NCBI RefSeq assembly: GCF_003382285.1
Contig: NZ_QTJR01000001.1
Location: 62,001-126,000 of the forward strand
Direction: 5' to 3'
DNA from: Lysobacter soli
GTDB taxonomy: Bacteria; Pseudomonadota; Gammaproteobacteria; Xanthomonadales; Xanthomonadaceae
Length of the DNA: 64,000 nucleotides
Each line of letters opens with the position of its first letter. The stretch's first letter is position 1. Position numbers and translations under genes: made by a program. The notes under the pieces are model-generated. The model did not search any database. It was given only the letters and a program-made list of their open reading frames with translations, and was not told the DNA's origin. This document shows positions 11,521 through 25,312 of the stretch, piece after piece.

Positions 11521-12003
11521 ATGCCCTCGCCCGTCGCGATCGATCCCACGCACTACGCCGTCGTCTCGGCGATGATCACCCCGGCGTTCTTCCTCACCGC
11601 CGCCAGCTCCCTGCAAATCTCGTCGAACAACCGCCTCGCGCGTGTCGTCGACCGGATGCGCGCGGATATCGAGATCCTGCGCGGCCTCCCGCAAGGCCCG
11701 GCGCGCGTGGAGCAGGAAGCGCGCATCGCGACCCACCGGCAGCGTTCGTACCTGGTGCTCGCCGCGGTGCGCATGCTCTACGCCTCGATCAGCGCCTTCG
11801 TCGGCACGAGCCTGGGCATCGCGGTGGACGCCTTCTTCGGCTACCGGCTTGACCTGGTGCCGACGGGACTGGCGGTCGTCGGCGTACTGCTGATGTTCGC
11901 CGCGTCGGTGTGCCTGGGTTACGAGGCGACGCTGGGCCTGCGGATGCTGGATCGCGAATTGAACGAGCAGCTGGCGAAGGACCGACTCGAAGTGAAGGAG
12001 TGA
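11521..12003 (+). CDS. DUF2721 family membrane protein
   Basis: 160 residues with the family opening VVSAMITPAFFLTAASSLQISSN, a central basic/acidic stretch (RLARVVDRMRADIEIL) and two further hydrophobic segments around YASISAFVGTSLGIAVDAFF and GLAVVGVLLMFAASVCLGY. The fold suggests three membrane helices with a cytoplasmic loop. The function of the family is unknown. The first ATG has GGAA at a plausible distance. It ends 15 bp from the convergent tadA stop. Confidence 0.85.
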   Translation: MPSPVAIDPTHYAVVSAMITPAFFLTAASSLQISSNNRLARVVDRMRADIEILRGLPQGPARVEQEARIATHRQRSYLVLAAVRMLYASISAFVGTSLGIAVDAFFGYRLDLVPTGLAVVGVLLMFAASVCLGYEATLGLRMLDRELNEQLAKDRLEVKE

Positions 12004-12018
12004 GGTCGCGCGAGCGCC

Positions 12019-12537
12019 CTACTCTTGCGGCGCCGCAGGCGCGCCCTTGCCCCGCTTGCTCCTGAAATACGCCGTCAGCTTCGCGCCCGATTCCTCGCCC
12101 AGCACGCCGCCGGTGACCTGCACCCGGTGGTTATGGCGCGGATCGGCGAGCAGGTCGAACACGCTGCCGGCCGCACCGGTCTTCGGATCGCTCGCGCCGT
12201 ACACGACCCGGGCGACGCGTGCGTGCACCATCGCCATCGCGCACATCGCGCACGGCTCCAGCGTCACGTAAAGCGTCGAGCCGAGCAGCCGATGATTGCC
12301 CACGCGCAGGCCGGCCTCGCGCATCGCCACGATTTCGGCGTGCGCGGTGGGGTCGCGCAGCGTGATGTTGCGATTCCATCCCTCGCCCAGCACCTGCCCG
12401 TCGGCGGACACCAGCACCGCGCCCACCGGGATCTCATCGTCCTCGCGCTGCGCGCGTTCGGCCAGCGCCATCGCGTGGCGCATCCAGCGCACGTCCGTGT
12501 CGTCCACGGGCTGCGCGTTCGTCGTTTCCTGAACCAT
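12019..12537 (-). CDS. tadA: tRNA-specific adenosine deaminase TadA
   Basis: 172 residues; converts A34 to inosine in tRNA-Arg(ACG), which is essential for decoding CGN codons. The zinc-binding and catalytic motifs of the deaminase fold are TAHAEI (H66, E68) and PCAMC (C96, C99). The start at 12537 gives near-normal length. An alternative ATG at 12600 would add 21 residues unlike the family. No good ribosome-binding site is seen for either. Divergent from acnD. Confidence 0.93.
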   Translation of the reverse strand: MVQETTNAQPVDDTDVRWMRHAMALAERAQREDDEIPVGAVLVSADGQVLGEGWNRNITLRDPTAHAEIVAMREAGLRVGNHRLLGSTLYVTLEPCAMCAMAMVHARVARVVYGASDPKTGAAGSVFDLLADPRHNHRVQVTGGVLGEESGAKLTAYFRSKRGKGAPAAPQE

Positions 12538-12742
12538 CGCGACAGGATGCCCGAGGCCGCGCGGCCGTGCCACGTCGCATCGGGATTTCGGGCACGTCAT
12601 GCCGTATTCGATCAGCCTTCACGCGCCTGAAACCGCTAAAATTGGCGTTCCCCGCGCCTGCGCGGACAGCCAGCCACCGACGGCCCCGCGCCACGGCCGC
12701 CCGCCACTCCAGGACCGCGCTTCGTCCATGAATTCCACGCCC

Positions 12743-15355
<2,613 letters not shown>

Positions 15356-15416
15356 TCGCCGCGCCGGTTCCGCTTTCGCGACACGCACCTCTTCCCACCA
15401 CGCAAGGAGTAGCGAA

Positions 15417-15866
15417 ATGCCCGGAACCGTCACCCTGCACCGCGTGATCCGCGCGCCAGCCGAACGCATCTACCGCGCCTTCATCACGCCGGCGGCGATG
15501 GTGAAGTGGCTCCCGCCGCATGGCTTCACCGGCGAAGTGCACGCGATGGACGCACGCGTCGGCGGCAGCTACCGCATGTCGTTCACCAACTTCGGCACCG
15601 GTGGCAGCCACTCCTTCGGCGGCACGTACCGCGAAATGGTGCCCGGCGAGAAACTGCGCTACGACGACCAGTTCGAGAATCCCGACATGCCCGGCACGAT
15701 GGAAGTCGACGTGACGCTGAAGACCGTCATGTGCGGCACCGAAGTGAGCATCGTCCAGAAGGGCATTCCGGACGCGATCCCGGTCGAGTTCTGCTACCTC
15801 GGCTGGCAGGAGTCGCTGGAGATGCTGGCGAAGCTGGTGGAGCCCGAGATTCCGGACGGGGCGTGA
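15417..15866 (+). CDS. SRPBCC family protein (AHSA1-like)
   Basis: 149 residues of the START/Bet v 1-like superfamily that forms a hydrophobic ligand cavity. The opening HRVIRAPAERIYRAFITPAAMVKWLPPHGF and the later GGTYREMVPGEKLRYDDQF and LGWQESLEMLAKLVE are typical of the AHSA1 subgroup. AAGGAG lies seven bases before the ATG. No catalytic residues can be assigned, and substrates for this subgroup are mostly unknown. It sits between acnD and prpF in the same direction, 61 bp after acnD, so a role in propionate or methylcitrate metabolism is possible but only inferred from position. Confidence 0.88.
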   Translation: MPGTVTLHRVIRAPAERIYRAFITPAAMVKWLPPHGFTGEVHAMDARVGGSYRMSFTNFGTGGSHSFGGTYREMVPGEKLRYDDQFENPDMPGTMEVDVTLKTVMCGTEVSIVQKGIPDAIPVEFCYLGWQESLEMLAKLVEPEIPDGA

Positions 15867-15895
15867 TGCATCCGGCTGTCGCTCCGATGCCGGCT

Positions 15896-15995
15896 GTCAT
15901 TCCCGCGAAGGCGGGAATACATCCTTCCGCGGTATCAAGACCTCCGAATGGCGTGATCCATCGGATGCATGGATCCCCGCCTTCGCGGGGATGAC
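15896..15995. repeat. REP doublet (REPIN-like), 100 bp
   Basis: The left palindrome begins GTCATTCCCGC (15896) and the right palindrome ends GCGGGGATGAC (15995), in inverted orientation about 50 bp apart. Each is itself a stem with a short loop. Same family and size as the element at 51859-51957. It fills the gap between the SRPBCC gene and prpF, which holds no other recognisable feature. Confidence 0.8.
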
Positions 15996-16096
15996 AGCTT
16001 CAAGCGGCGTGGCTTCAAGCGGCGACGCAGCCTCAGACAGCAAGACAGCTTCAGATCGCACGACATCCTCAAACAGCAACGCGGAACGAACTACCC

Positions 16097-17284
16097 ATGA
16101 CCCACGCCCCCCAGATCCGTATCCCCGCCACCTACATGCGCGGCGGCACCAGCAAGGGGGTGTTCTTCCGCCTCGACGACCTGCCCGAACGCGCGCGCGT
16201 GCCCGGCAATGCGCGCGATGCACTGCTGATGCGCGTGATCGGCTCGCCTGATCCGTATGGCAAGCACACCGACGGCATGGGCGGCGCGACGTCGAGCACG
16301 AGCAAGTGCGTGATCATCTCGACGTCGTCCCAGCCCGGGCACGACGTCGATTACCTCTACGGCCAGGTGTCGATCGACACCGCCTTCGTCGACTGGAGCG
16401 GCAACTGCGGCAACCTCAGCTCGGCGGTCGGGCCGTTCGCCATCGCCAACGGCCTCATCGATCCGGCGCGCATTCCGCGCGACGGCGTCGTCACGGTGCG
16501 CATCTGGCAGGCGAACATCGGCAAGACCATCGTCGCGCACGTGCCGGTCACGAACGGCGAAGTGCAGGAAACCGGCGACTTCGAGCTGGACGGCGTGACC
16601 TTCCCGGCAGCCGAGATCGAGCTGGAATTCCTCGATCCGTCCGACGACGGCGAAGGCGGCGGCGCGATGTTCCCGACCGGCAACCTCGTCGACGACCTCG
16701 ACGTTCCCGGCGTGGGGACGTTCAAGGCCACGCTGATCAATGCGGGCATCCCGACGATCTTCCTCGATGCGTCGGACCTGGGCTTCACCGGTACCGAGCT
16801 GCAGCCGGCCATCAACGACAACCCGAAGACGCTGGCGATGTTCGAGACCATCCGTGCGCACGGCGCGGTGCGCATGGGGCTGATCGAACGCATCGAGCAG
16901 GCGGCCAAGCGCCAGCACACGCCGAAGGTCGCCTTCGTCGCGCCGGCGCAGGACTACACCGCCTCCAGCGGCAAGCACATCGCGGCCGCTGACATCGACC
17001 TGCACGTCCGCGCATTGTCGATGGGCAAGCTGCATCACGCGATGATGGGCACGGCGGCGGTGGCGATCGGCACTGCGGCGTCGATTCCCGGCACGCTGGT
17101 TAACCTCGCCGCGGGCGGCGGCGAACGCGAGGCGGTGCGTTTCGGGCATCCGTCCGGCACGCTGCGCGTGGGCGCACAGGCCCGACTCGTGGACGGCCAG
17201 TGGACCGTCACCAAGGCGATCATGAGCCGCAGCGCGCGCGTACTGATGGAAGGCGCGGTGCGGGTTCCGGGCGATTCGTTCTGA
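16097..17284 (+). CDS. prpF: AcnD-accessory protein PrpF (methylaconitate isomerase family)
   Basis: 395 residues with the PrpF opening RIPATYMRGGTSKGVFFRLDDLP and the conserved GGATSSTSKCVIIS and DWSGNCGNLSSAVGPFAI segments. The latter holds the cysteine used by the diaminopimelate-epimerase-like fold. PrpF converts the trans-2-methylaconitate product of AcnD to the cis form, allowing aconitase to complete the methylcitrate cycle. Length is normal. It follows the SRPBCC gene after 230 bp that contain a REP doublet, so it may need its own promoter. Confidence 0.95.
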   Translation: MTHAPQIRIPATYMRGGTSKGVFFRLDDLPERARVPGNARDALLMRVIGSPDPYGKHTDGMGGATSSTSKCVIISTSSQPGHDVDYLYGQVSIDTAFVDWSGNCGNLSSAVGPFAIANGLIDPARIPRDGVVTVRIWQANIGKTIVAHVPVTNGEVQETGDFELDGVTFPAAEIELEFLDPSDDGEGGGAMFPTGNLVDDLDVPGVGTFKATLINAGIPTIFLDASDLGFTGTELQPAINDNPKTLAMFETIRAHGAVRMGLIERIEQAAKRQHTPKVAFVAPAQDYTASSGKHIAAADIDLHVRALSMGKLHHAMMGTAAVAIGTAASIPGTLVNLAAGGGEREAVRFGHPSGTLRVGAQARLVDGQWTVTKAIMSRSARVLMEGAVRVPGDSF

Positions 17285-17308
17285 CGTCGGGCCAATGCGG
17301 ATAAGAAA

Positions 17309-17328
17309 AGCCCCGCTTTCGCGGGGCT
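17309..17328. terminator. Bidirectional terminator between prpF and guaA
   Basis: An 8-bp perfect stem AGCCCCGC / GCGGGGCT with a TTTC loop, flanked by GAAA on one side and CTTCATT on the other, placed between two convergent stop codons. It can serve both transcripts. Confidence 0.8.
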
Positions 17329-17353
17329 CTTCATTTGCCTCATCGGCGCAGGA

Positions 17354-18919
17354 TCACTCCCACTCGATCGTCGCCGGCGGCTTGCCGCTGATGTCGTACA
17401 CCACGCGCGAGACACCGCGCAATTCGTTGATGATGCGGTTGGACACGCGACCGAGGAAGTCGTAAGGCAGGTGCGCCCAGTGCGCGGTCATGAAGTCGAT
17501 GGTTTCCACCGCGCGCAGCGCGATCACCCATTCGTAGGCACGCGCGTCGCCGACCACGCCCACCGACTTGACCGGCAGGAACACGGCGAATGCCTGGCTC
17601 GTGCGGTCGTACAGGTCGGCCTTGCGCAGCTCGTCGATGAAGATGTGATCGGCACGCGCCAGCAGTTCGGCGTATTCGCGCTTCACTTCGCCCAGGATGC
17701 GCACGCCCAGGCCCGGGCCCGGGAACGGATGGCGGTAGACCATCGCGCGCGGCAGGCCGAGTTCGACGCCGAGGCGACGCACTTCGTCCTTGAACAGCTC
17801 GCGCAGCGGTTCGACGAGGCGCAGCTTCATGTCTTCCGGCAGGCCACCGACGTTGTGGTGGCTCTTGATGACGTGCGCCTTGCCGGTCTTGCTGCCGGCC
17901 GACTCGATCACGTCCGGGTAGATCGTGCCCTGCGCCAGCCACCTGGCGTTGGCGAGCTTGGCCGACTCCTCGTCGAAGATCTCGACGAACAGGTTGCCGA
18001 TGATCTTGCGCTTGGCTTCGGGATCCTCGACGCCGGCCAGCGCCTTGAAGTAGCGGTCGGCGGCGTTCACGCGCACGACCTTCACGCCCATGTGCTCGGC
18101 GAACATCGCCATCACCTGGTCGCCTTCGTTCCAGCGCAGCAGGCCGGTGTCGACGAACACGCAGGTGAGCTGCTCGCCGATCGCCTTGTGCAGCAGCGCG
18201 GCGACGACGGAGGAATCCACGCCGCCGGACAGGCCGAGGATCACCTCGTCCGAGCCGACCTGCTCGCGCACGCGCGCGATCTGGTCCTCGATGATGTTCG
18301 CCGCGGTCCACAGCGTCTTGCAGCCGCAGATGTCGGCGACGAAGCGGCGCAGCAGCGTCTGGCCCTGCTTGGTGTGCGTGACTTCCGGATGGAACTGGAC
18401 GCCGTACCAGCGCTTGTCCTCGCGGGCCATCGCGGCGACGGGGATGCGGTCGGTCACGGCGGTGACGGTCCAGCCCGGCGGCGCCTTGGCGACGTGGTCG
18501 CCGTGGCTCATCCACACGTCGATGCGCGGCTCGCCGTCGTGGTCGGTCAGCCCGCCCAACAGCGCGTCGTGCGCGACGAGTTCGACTTCAGCGTGGCCGA
18601 ATTCGCGCGCGTCGGCCGCTTCGGTCGCGCCGCCCAGCTGCGCGGCGAGCGTCTGCATGCCGTAGCAGATGCCCAGGATTGGCAGGTTCGAATCGAAGAC
18701 TTCCTGCGGGGCGCGCGGCGCACCTTCCTCCGTCGTCGATTCGGGACCGCCCGACAGGATGATGCCCTTCGCACCGAACGCCGCGATCTCCGCCGGATCG
18801 TGGTCCCACGCCCAGATTTCGCAGTAGACGCCGATCTCGCGGATGCGGCGGGCGATCAGCTGCGTGTACTGCGCGCCGAAATCGAGGATGAGGATCTTGT
18901 CGCTGTGGATGTTGGTCAT
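17354..18919 (-). CDS. guaA: GMP synthase (glutamine-hydrolysing)
   Basis: 521 residues; aminates XMP to GMP with glutamine and ATP. The N-terminal class I amidotransferase has the nucleophile in GICYGMQ (C85) and the His/Glu pair in [10 protein letters not shown]. The ATP pyrophosphatase domain has the P-loop [11 protein letters not shown], and the C-terminal dimerisation domain ends KPPATIEWE. The gene is 127 bp downstream of guaB in the same direction, the classical gua order, with two strong hairpins in the gap. Confidence 0.98.
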   Translation of the reverse strand: MTNIHSDKILILDFGAQYTQLIARRIREIGVYCEIWAWDHDPAEIAAFGAKGIILSGGPESTTEEGAPRAPQEVFDSNLPILGICYGMQTLAAQLGGATEAADAREFGHAEVELVAHDALLGGLTDHDGEPRIDVWMSHGDHVAKAPPGWTVTAVTDRIPVAAMAREDKRWYGVQFHPEVTHTKQGQTLLRRFVADICGCKTLWTAANIIEDQIARVREQVGSDEVILGLSGGVDSSVVAALLHKAIGEQLTCVFVDTGLLRWNEGDQVMAMFAEHMGVKVVRVNAADRYFKALAGVEDPEAKRKIIGNLFVEIFDEESAKLANARWLAQGTIYPDVIESAGSKTGKAHVIKSHHNVGGLPEDMKLRLVEPLRELFKDEVRRLGVELGLPRAMVYRHPFPGPGLGVRILGEVKREYAELLARADHIFIDELRKADLYDRTSQAFAVFLPVKSVGVVGDARAYEWVIALRAVETIDFMTAHWAHLPYDFLGRVSNRIINELRGVSRVVYDISGKPPATIEWE

Positions 18920-18974
18920 TGATGGCGTTCGGTTGTGATGTCCTTGCCGTCCATGGCGTCACGCATCGGCTTCG

Positions 18975-19009
18975 GAACGCCCGGCCCGGCCGTCCATGGC
19001 CGGGCGTTC
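18975..19009 (-). terminator. Perfect 12-bp hairpin, distal of the guaB-guaA pair
   Basis: Arms GAACGCCCGGCC (18975-18986) and GGCCGGGCGTTC (18998-19009) pair without mismatch around an 11-nt loop. No T-run is present in either direction, so termination would be inefficient or Rho-independent function absent. See the partner at 19010. Confidence 0.6.
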
Positions 19010-19046
19010 GCATGCGCGCGAGCCAGTGGCTCGCGAGCGCGCATGC
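19010..19046 (-). terminator. Hairpin immediately after guaB
   Basis: Outer arms GCATGCGCGC (19010-19019) and GCGCGCATGC (19037-19046) pair perfectly. Inner arms GAGCC and GGCTC extend the stem with a 4-nt bulge. It begins directly after the guaB stop and abuts the hairpin at 18975-19009. Confidence 0.6.
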
Positions 19047-20832
<1,786 letters not shown>

Positions 20833-21738
20833 CTACTTCACCGCGTGCCACCCCTGCCCCGAATCCGCCGCCTCCGCCGCTTCCAGCGTGTTCTGCATCA
20901 GCGTGGCGACGGTCATCGGGCCTACGCCGCCCGGGACCGGCGTGATCCAGCTGGCGCGCTGGGCGGCCGCTTCGAAGCCGACGTCGCCCACCAGTCGGCC
21001 GTCATCGAGGCGGTTGATGCCCACGTCGATCACCACCGCGCCCGGCTTCACCCATTCACCCGGGATCAGGCCCGGGCGACCCACCGCAACCACGAGGATG
21101 TCGGCGTTGCGGATGGAGGCTTCGAGGACCTCGGGCGGCGTGAACTTGTGGCAGCTGGTGACGGTGCAGCCGGCGATCAGCAGCTCCAGCGCCATCGGCC
21201 GGCCTACGTGGTTGGAGACGCCCACGATCGTGGCGCTCTGGCCGCGCACCGGGCGGTCGGTGTACGCCAGCAGCGTCGTGATGCCCCGCGGCGTGCACGG
21301 GCGCAGGCCGAACTGGCGCAGCGCGAGGTGGCCGACGTTCTCGGGATGGAAACCATCCACGTCCTTGCGCGGGTCGATGCGGTGAATCAACTCGGTCGCG
21401 TCGCGACGGTCCGGCAACGGGAGCTGCACCAGGATGCCGTGCACGTCGGGATCGGCGTTGAGCGTGTCTATCAGCGCCAGCAGCTCCTGGTTGCCCGTGT
21501 CGGCCGGCAGGTCGTAGTCGATCGCGCGGATGCCCACTTTCTGCGCCGCACGCCGTTTGTTCTTCACGTAGACGCTGGACGCCGGATCGTTGCCGACCAG
21601 CACGACCGCCAGCCCCGGGCGCGACTTGCCGGAGGCGACGCGCGCGTCGACGCGGCTCTTGAGCGTATCGAGCAGGTCTTCGGCGATGCGCTTGCCGTCG
21701 AGAATGCGGGCCGGAGCCTGGGTCGTGGAGACGGTCAT
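20833..21738 (-). CDS. folD: Bifunctional methylenetetrahydrofolate dehydrogenase/cyclohydrolase
   Basis: 301 residues; interconverts 5,10-methylene-, 5,10-methenyl- and 10-formyl-tetrahydrofolate with NADP. Conserved parts are [14 protein letters not shown] (with the catalytic lysine), [22 protein letters not shown] and the C-terminal [16 protein letters not shown]. The nucleotide-binding segment [15 protein letters not shown] departs slightly from the usual GRSxIVG form. The start is ATG 21738 with AAGG close by; a TTG at 21780 would add 14 unlikely residues. Divergent from the DUF1244 gene. Confidence 0.96.
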   Translation of the reverse strand: MTVSTTQAPARILDGKRIAEDLLDTLKSRVDARVASGKSRPGLAVVLVGNDPASSVYVKNKRRAAQKVGIRAIDYDLPADTGNQELLALIDTLNADPDVHGILVQLPLPDRRDATELIHRIDPRKDVDGFHPENVGHLALRQFGLRPCTPRGITTLLAYTDRPVRGQSATIVGVSNHVGRPMALELLIAGCTVTSCHKFTPPEVLEASIRNADILVVAVGRPGLIPGEWVKPGAVVIDVGINRLDDGRLVGDVGFEAAAQRASWITPVPGGVGPMTVATLMQNTLEAAEAADSGQGWHAVK

Positions 21739-21848
21739 GCCTTGGGCTGGAGTACATTCGGGCCGGGCATTATCGCTCAAGCCATCCCGGAAGGCCGGCC
21801 CATTCCGCAGGCTCCCGACTCCCCCGCTCCGGAACGAAGACAGTCCCC

Positions 21849-22160
21849 ATGACCGAACCCGATTTCGAAACCACCCAGATCGAGGCTGCTGCCTTCCGGC
21901 GCCTGCTCCAGCACCTGCTCCAGGAACGCCCCGACGTGCAGAACATCGACCTGATGATCAACGCCGGCTTCTGCCGCAACTGCCTGGCTGACTGGTACCG
22001 CGAGGCCGCCGAGCATCGCGGCATCACGATGACGAAGGACGAGGCGCGTGAGGTGATCTACGGCATGCCGTTCGCGCAGTGGAAGGCGCAGCACCAGCGC
22101 GAGGCGACGCCCGAGCAGGTGGCCGCATTCGAGGCGGCGCAACGCCGTCACGCGCAATGA
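21849..22160 (+). CDS. DUF1244 family protein
   Basis: 103 residues, helical, with the family core [24 protein letters not shown] and [12 protein letters not shown]. The GFCRNC cysteine pair may bind metal, though this has not been demonstrated from sequence alone. The function of DUF1244 is unknown. Its stop overlaps the next ATG (ATGA), coupling it to the hydrolase gene. Confidence 0.9.
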   Translation: MTEPDFETTQIEAAAFRRLLQHLLQERPDVQNIDLMINAGFCRNCLADWYREAAEHRGITMTKDEAREVIYGMPFAQWKAQHQREATPEQVAAFEAAQRRHAQ

Positions 22161-22936
22161 GCTTCGTGCGCCGCCAGTGGCTGGGCTGGGCGGCGCTGCC
22201 GGTCATCGGTTATGCCGGCATCGTCGCATGGCTGTTCTCCAAGCAACGCGACCTGATCTACCTGCCCGAAGGCACGCGCATCGACGTCGCGCAGACCGAC
22301 TTCACCCTGGCGCGTGACGACGTCCAGCTGCACGGCTGGGTGCTGCATCCGCAGGCGTCGCGACCGGTGATCTATTTCGGCGGCAATGCCGAAGGCATCC
22401 AGCACCGGCGCGAGATGCTCGACCGCCTGCTGCCGGATCGTCCTGTGTACCTGGTGTCGTACCGCGGCTATGGCGCCAGCGGTGGCGTGCCGAGCGAAGC
22501 CGCGCTGCTCGGCGACGCGCTCGCACTGTTCGACGAAGTGCGTTCGCGCCATCCGAACCAGCCCATCGCGGTGATCGGCTCCAGCCTCGGCAGCGGCGTT
22601 GCCAGTTACGTGGCGAGCCAGCGCGACGTGTCGCAGCTGGTGTTGATCGCCCCGTTCGACAGCCTCGCCGCGGTCGCGCGGGTGCACTATCCGGCCTTGC
22701 CGATCCGCTGGATCCTTCGCGACCGCTTCGATTCGATCGACCGCCTGCGCGGCTACGAGGGCGACGTCATGGTCATACGTGCCGCGCTCGACACCGTCGT
22801 GCCGCCGGCCAACACCAACCGGCTGATCGCCGCGCTGGGCAAGCCGCCGAAAGTCGTCGACCTGCCGCAGGCCGGGCACAACACGATCAGCGGCAATCCG
22901 GAGTTCGAACAGGCGCTGGCGGACTTCCTGCGCTGA
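22157..22936 (+). CDS. Membrane-anchored alpha/beta hydrolase
   Basis: 259 residues. One N-terminal hydrophobic helix (LGWAALPVIGYAGIVAWLF) probably anchors it in the inner membrane. The fold continues with an oxyanion segment VIYFGGNAEG, the nucleophile elbow GSSLGSGVA, an aspartate in RAALDTVVPP and the histidine in PQAGHNTI, completing a Ser-Asp-His triad. It resembles the YfhR/bem46-like group of serine hydrolases, whose substrates are not known. Coupled to DUF1244 by a 4-bp overlap. Confidence 0.88.
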   Translation: MSFVRRQWLGWAALPVIGYAGIVAWLFSKQRDLIYLPEGTRIDVAQTDFTLARDDVQLHGWVLHPQASRPVIYFGGNAEGIQHRREMLDRLLPDRPVYLVSYRGYGASGGVPSEAALLGDALALFDEVRSRHPNQPIAVIGSSLGSGVASYVASQRDVSQLVLIAPFDSLAAVARVHYPALPIRWILRDRFDSIDRLRGYEGDVMVIRAALDTVVPPANTNRLIAALGKPPKVVDLPQAGHNTISGNPEFEQALADFLR

Positions 22937-22940
22937 CGCG

Positions 22941-24077
22941 TCAGGCCGCGCAGAATTTCGCGTAGTCGATGTAGCCCGGAAAGTCGCGTCCGGCAGCGCA
23001 CACCGGGCAATCCGGATCGGCCGACAGCCGCGTTTCGCGGAACCGCATTCCCATTGCATCGAAGTGCAGCAGCCGACCCGCAAGCGGCTCGCCGATGCCG
23101 AGGATCAGCTTGATCGCCTCGGTCGCCTGCAGCAGGCCGATCACGCCTGGCAACACACCCAGCACGCCGGCTTCGGCGCAATTGGGCGCCGCTTCCGGCG
23201 GCGGCGGCTCGGGAAACAGGCAGCGATAGCACGGCGCATGGCCGCGGCGGCGGCCGGCATCGAACACGCTCACCTGCCCTTCGAAACGATGCACGGCGCC
23301 GTAGACCAGCGGCTTGCCGAGCTTCACGCAGGCGTCGTTGAGCAGGTAACGCACGGGGAAGTTGTCGGCGCCATCGACGACGACGTCGGCCCCTTCGATC
23401 AGCCGCTCGACGTTTGCGGCGGTGATGCGCTCCTGGAACGTCTCGATGTTGACCGTCGGATTCAGCGCCGCCAGCGCGATCCTCGCCGATTCGACCTTCG
23501 GCACGGCGATGCGGTCTTCGGTATGGAGGATCTGCCGCTGCAGGTTGCTGCGATCGACGATGTCATCGTCGGCCAGCACGATCGTGCCCACTCCCGCGGC
23601 GGCCAGGTAGAACGCCGCCGGCGAGCCGAGTCCGCCCGCGCCGACCATCGCGATGCGCGCGGCCTGCAGTTTGCGCTGCCCGGCTTCGCCGACTTCCGGC
23701 AGGCGCAGGTGACGCGAGTAGCGGTCGTAGAAATCGAAGTCGCGTTCGTCGCGGGCGACCGGCAGGCCTTCGGCGATCCAGCGCGTCGTGCCGCCGTCGA
23801 CCGACGCCACGCGCGTGTAACCGGCGGCAATAAGCGCCTGCGCGGCCTTCATCGAGCGCGCGCCCGATTGGCAGATCACCAGCACGTCGGCGTTGCGGTC
23901 GGGAAGCGCGGCCTGGGGATCGGCTTCCAGATCGCCGCGCGCGATGCCGAGCGCGCCTTCGGCGAAGCCCGTGGCGCGTTCGTGCGACTCGCGCACGTCC
24001 ACGATCACCGCGCCGTCGCGCTGGCGTCGCAGGGCGTCGGCGGGGGCGATGATTTCGATCCGGGAGGCAGTGTTCAT
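22941..24077 (-). CDS. moeB: MoeB/ThiF-family adenylyltransferase with an N-terminal rhodanese domain
   Basis: 378 residues. Residues 1 to about 105 form a rhodanese domain with active-site C69 in VICQSGARS. The rest is an E1-like adenylyltransferase with the ATP loop GAGGLGSPAAFYLA and zinc cysteines in CYRCLFP and CPVC. MoeB adenylates the C-terminal Gly of MoaD; a fused rhodanese would supply sulfur, as in eukaryotic MOCS3, but there the rhodanese is C-terminal. It follows moeA by 17 bp in a mobA-moeA-moeB unit, which supports molybdopterin synthesis over thiamine synthesis. Confidence 0.9.
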   Translation of the reverse strand: MNTASRIEIIAPADALRRQRDGAVIVDVRESHERATGFAEGALGIARGDLEADPQAALPDRNADVLVICQSGARSMKAAQALIAAGYTRVASVDGGTTRWIAEGLPVARDERDFDFYDRYSRHLRLPEVGEAGQRKLQAARIAMVGAGGLGSPAAFYLAAAGVGTIVLADDDIVDRSNLQRQILHTEDRIAVPKVESARIALAALNPTVNIETFQERITAANVERLIEGADVVVDGADNFPVRYLLNDACVKLGKPLVYGAVHRFEGQVSVFDAGRRRGHAPCYRCLFPEPPPPEAAPNCAEAGVLGVLPGVIGLLQATEAIKLILGIGEPLAGRLLHFDAMGMRFRETRLSADPDCPVCAAGRDFPGYIDYAKFCAA

Positions 24078-24094
24078 GGCCCGATTATCCCCCC

Positions 24095-25312
24095 TCACGC
24101 GTAACGCAGGATCTCCACGACGGTGCCGGCCGCCAAACGCTGCGGTCCATCCGGTACCACGATCAACGCGTTGGACTCGCCAACCGCGCGCAAGCGATGG
24201 GAGCCGACCGCGGGATTCGGATCGGCGCGCAGCACGCCGTGTTCGTCGCAGAACACCGTGGCACGCTGGAATTCGCGGCGAGCGTGGGATTTTTCGATCG
24301 GCGCGACGAGCTGCGCGCGCTCGGCCGGGCGCGGTTCCGTGCGGCCCTGCAACGCGTCGATGAGCGTGCGGCCGAAACCCAGGAACGTCGCGAACACCGA
24401 CACCGGATTGCCCGGCAACGCCAGCACGCGCGCCTGGTCGAGACTGCCGAACAGCACCGGCATGCCCGGCTTCATGCGCACCTTCCAGAAATGCACTTGG
24501 CCGAACTGCTGCACGACCGCCGGGATGTGGTCCTTCTCGCCCGCCGAAACGGCGCCGCAGGTGACGATCAGGTCGAACGCGCAGCCCGCATCGCGCAGCG
24601 CGATCTCCACCCGTTTCGGATCGTCGGGCAGTCGCGGCCACGCAGTCGGTTCCAGGCCTTCGGCGCGCAGCAGGCCCATGAGCAGTTCGCGATTGCTGTC
24701 GTAGATCTCGCCGGGCGCGAGCGACAGCCCGGGTTCGACGAGTTCGTCGCCGCTGCTGAACACCGCCACCGTCGGCTTGCGGAACACCGTGAGCGACGGC
24801 ACGCCGAGCGATGCGGCGAGCGACACGCGCGCAGGCGTGAGGCGCTTGCCGGCCTGCAGCACGCATTCGCCAGCCCGCACGTCCTCGCCTTCGCGGCGCA
24901 GGTTCGCGCCGGCATCGGGCGGCGTCAGGACAACCACGCGGTCACCGTCGACGCGCGTGTTTTCCTTGATGACGACGGTATTGGCACCGGCCGGCATCGG
25001 CGCGCCGGTGGTGATGCGCACGCATTCGCCCTCGCCCACGCGGATCTCGCGGGCGCGGCCGGCGAACTGTTCGTCGATCAGGCGCAGCGTCGTCTCGCCT
25101 TCGCGGAGATCGGCATGGCGCAGCGCGAAGCCGTCCATGGCGCTGTTGTCGAACGGCGGCAGCGCAATGGGCGCATGCACGTCGGTGGCGAGGATGCGCC
25201 CGTGCGTGCGCGACAGCGGCAGGGTTTCGGTATCGAGGCGGTGCTTTGCCGCGACGTCGCGGACGATCGCGACGGCGTCGTCGAAGGCGAGCTGGATCGG
25301 GAAGTCGGTCAT
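24095..25312 (-). CDS. moeA: Molybdopterin molybdenumtransferase MoeA
   Basis: 405 residues; inserts molybdate into adenylated molybdopterin. Conserved parts are LPPFDNSAMDGFA, RITTGAPMPAGANTVV, the central MoCF domain with FSSGDELVEPG and IYDSNRELL, then TCGAVSAGEKDHI and ALPGNPVSVFATF. The start overlaps the mobA stop by four bases (ATGA), so the two are translationally coupled. Confidence 0.97.
   Translation of the reverse strand: MTDFPIQLAFDDAVAIVRDVAAKHRLDTETLPLSRTHGRILATDVHAPIALPPFDNSAMDGFALRHADLREGETTLRLIDEQFAGRAREIRVGEGECVRITTGAPMPAGANTVVIKENTRVDGDRVVVLTPPDAGANLRREGEDVRAGECVLQAGKRLTPARVSLAASLGVPSLTVFRKPTVAVFSSGDELVEPGLSLAPGEIYDSNRELLMGLLRAEGLEPTAWPRLPDDPKRVEIALRDAGCAFDLIVTCGAVSAGEKDHIPAVVQQFGQVHFWKVRMKPGMPVLFGSLDQARVLALPGNPVSVFATFLGFGRTLIDALQGRTEPRPAERAQLVAPIEKSHARREFQRATVFCDEHGVLRADPNPAVGSHRLRAVGESNALIVVPDGPQRLAAGTVVEILRYA

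Noticed and set aside
21739-21780. TTG start for folD at 21780
   Set aside because: The added residues are not FolD-like, and an ATG with AAGG nearby exists at 21738.
24078-24866. Upstream extension of the moeB frame
   Set aside because: It overlaps moeA in another frame and resembles no domain; the rhodanese domain begins after ATG 24077.
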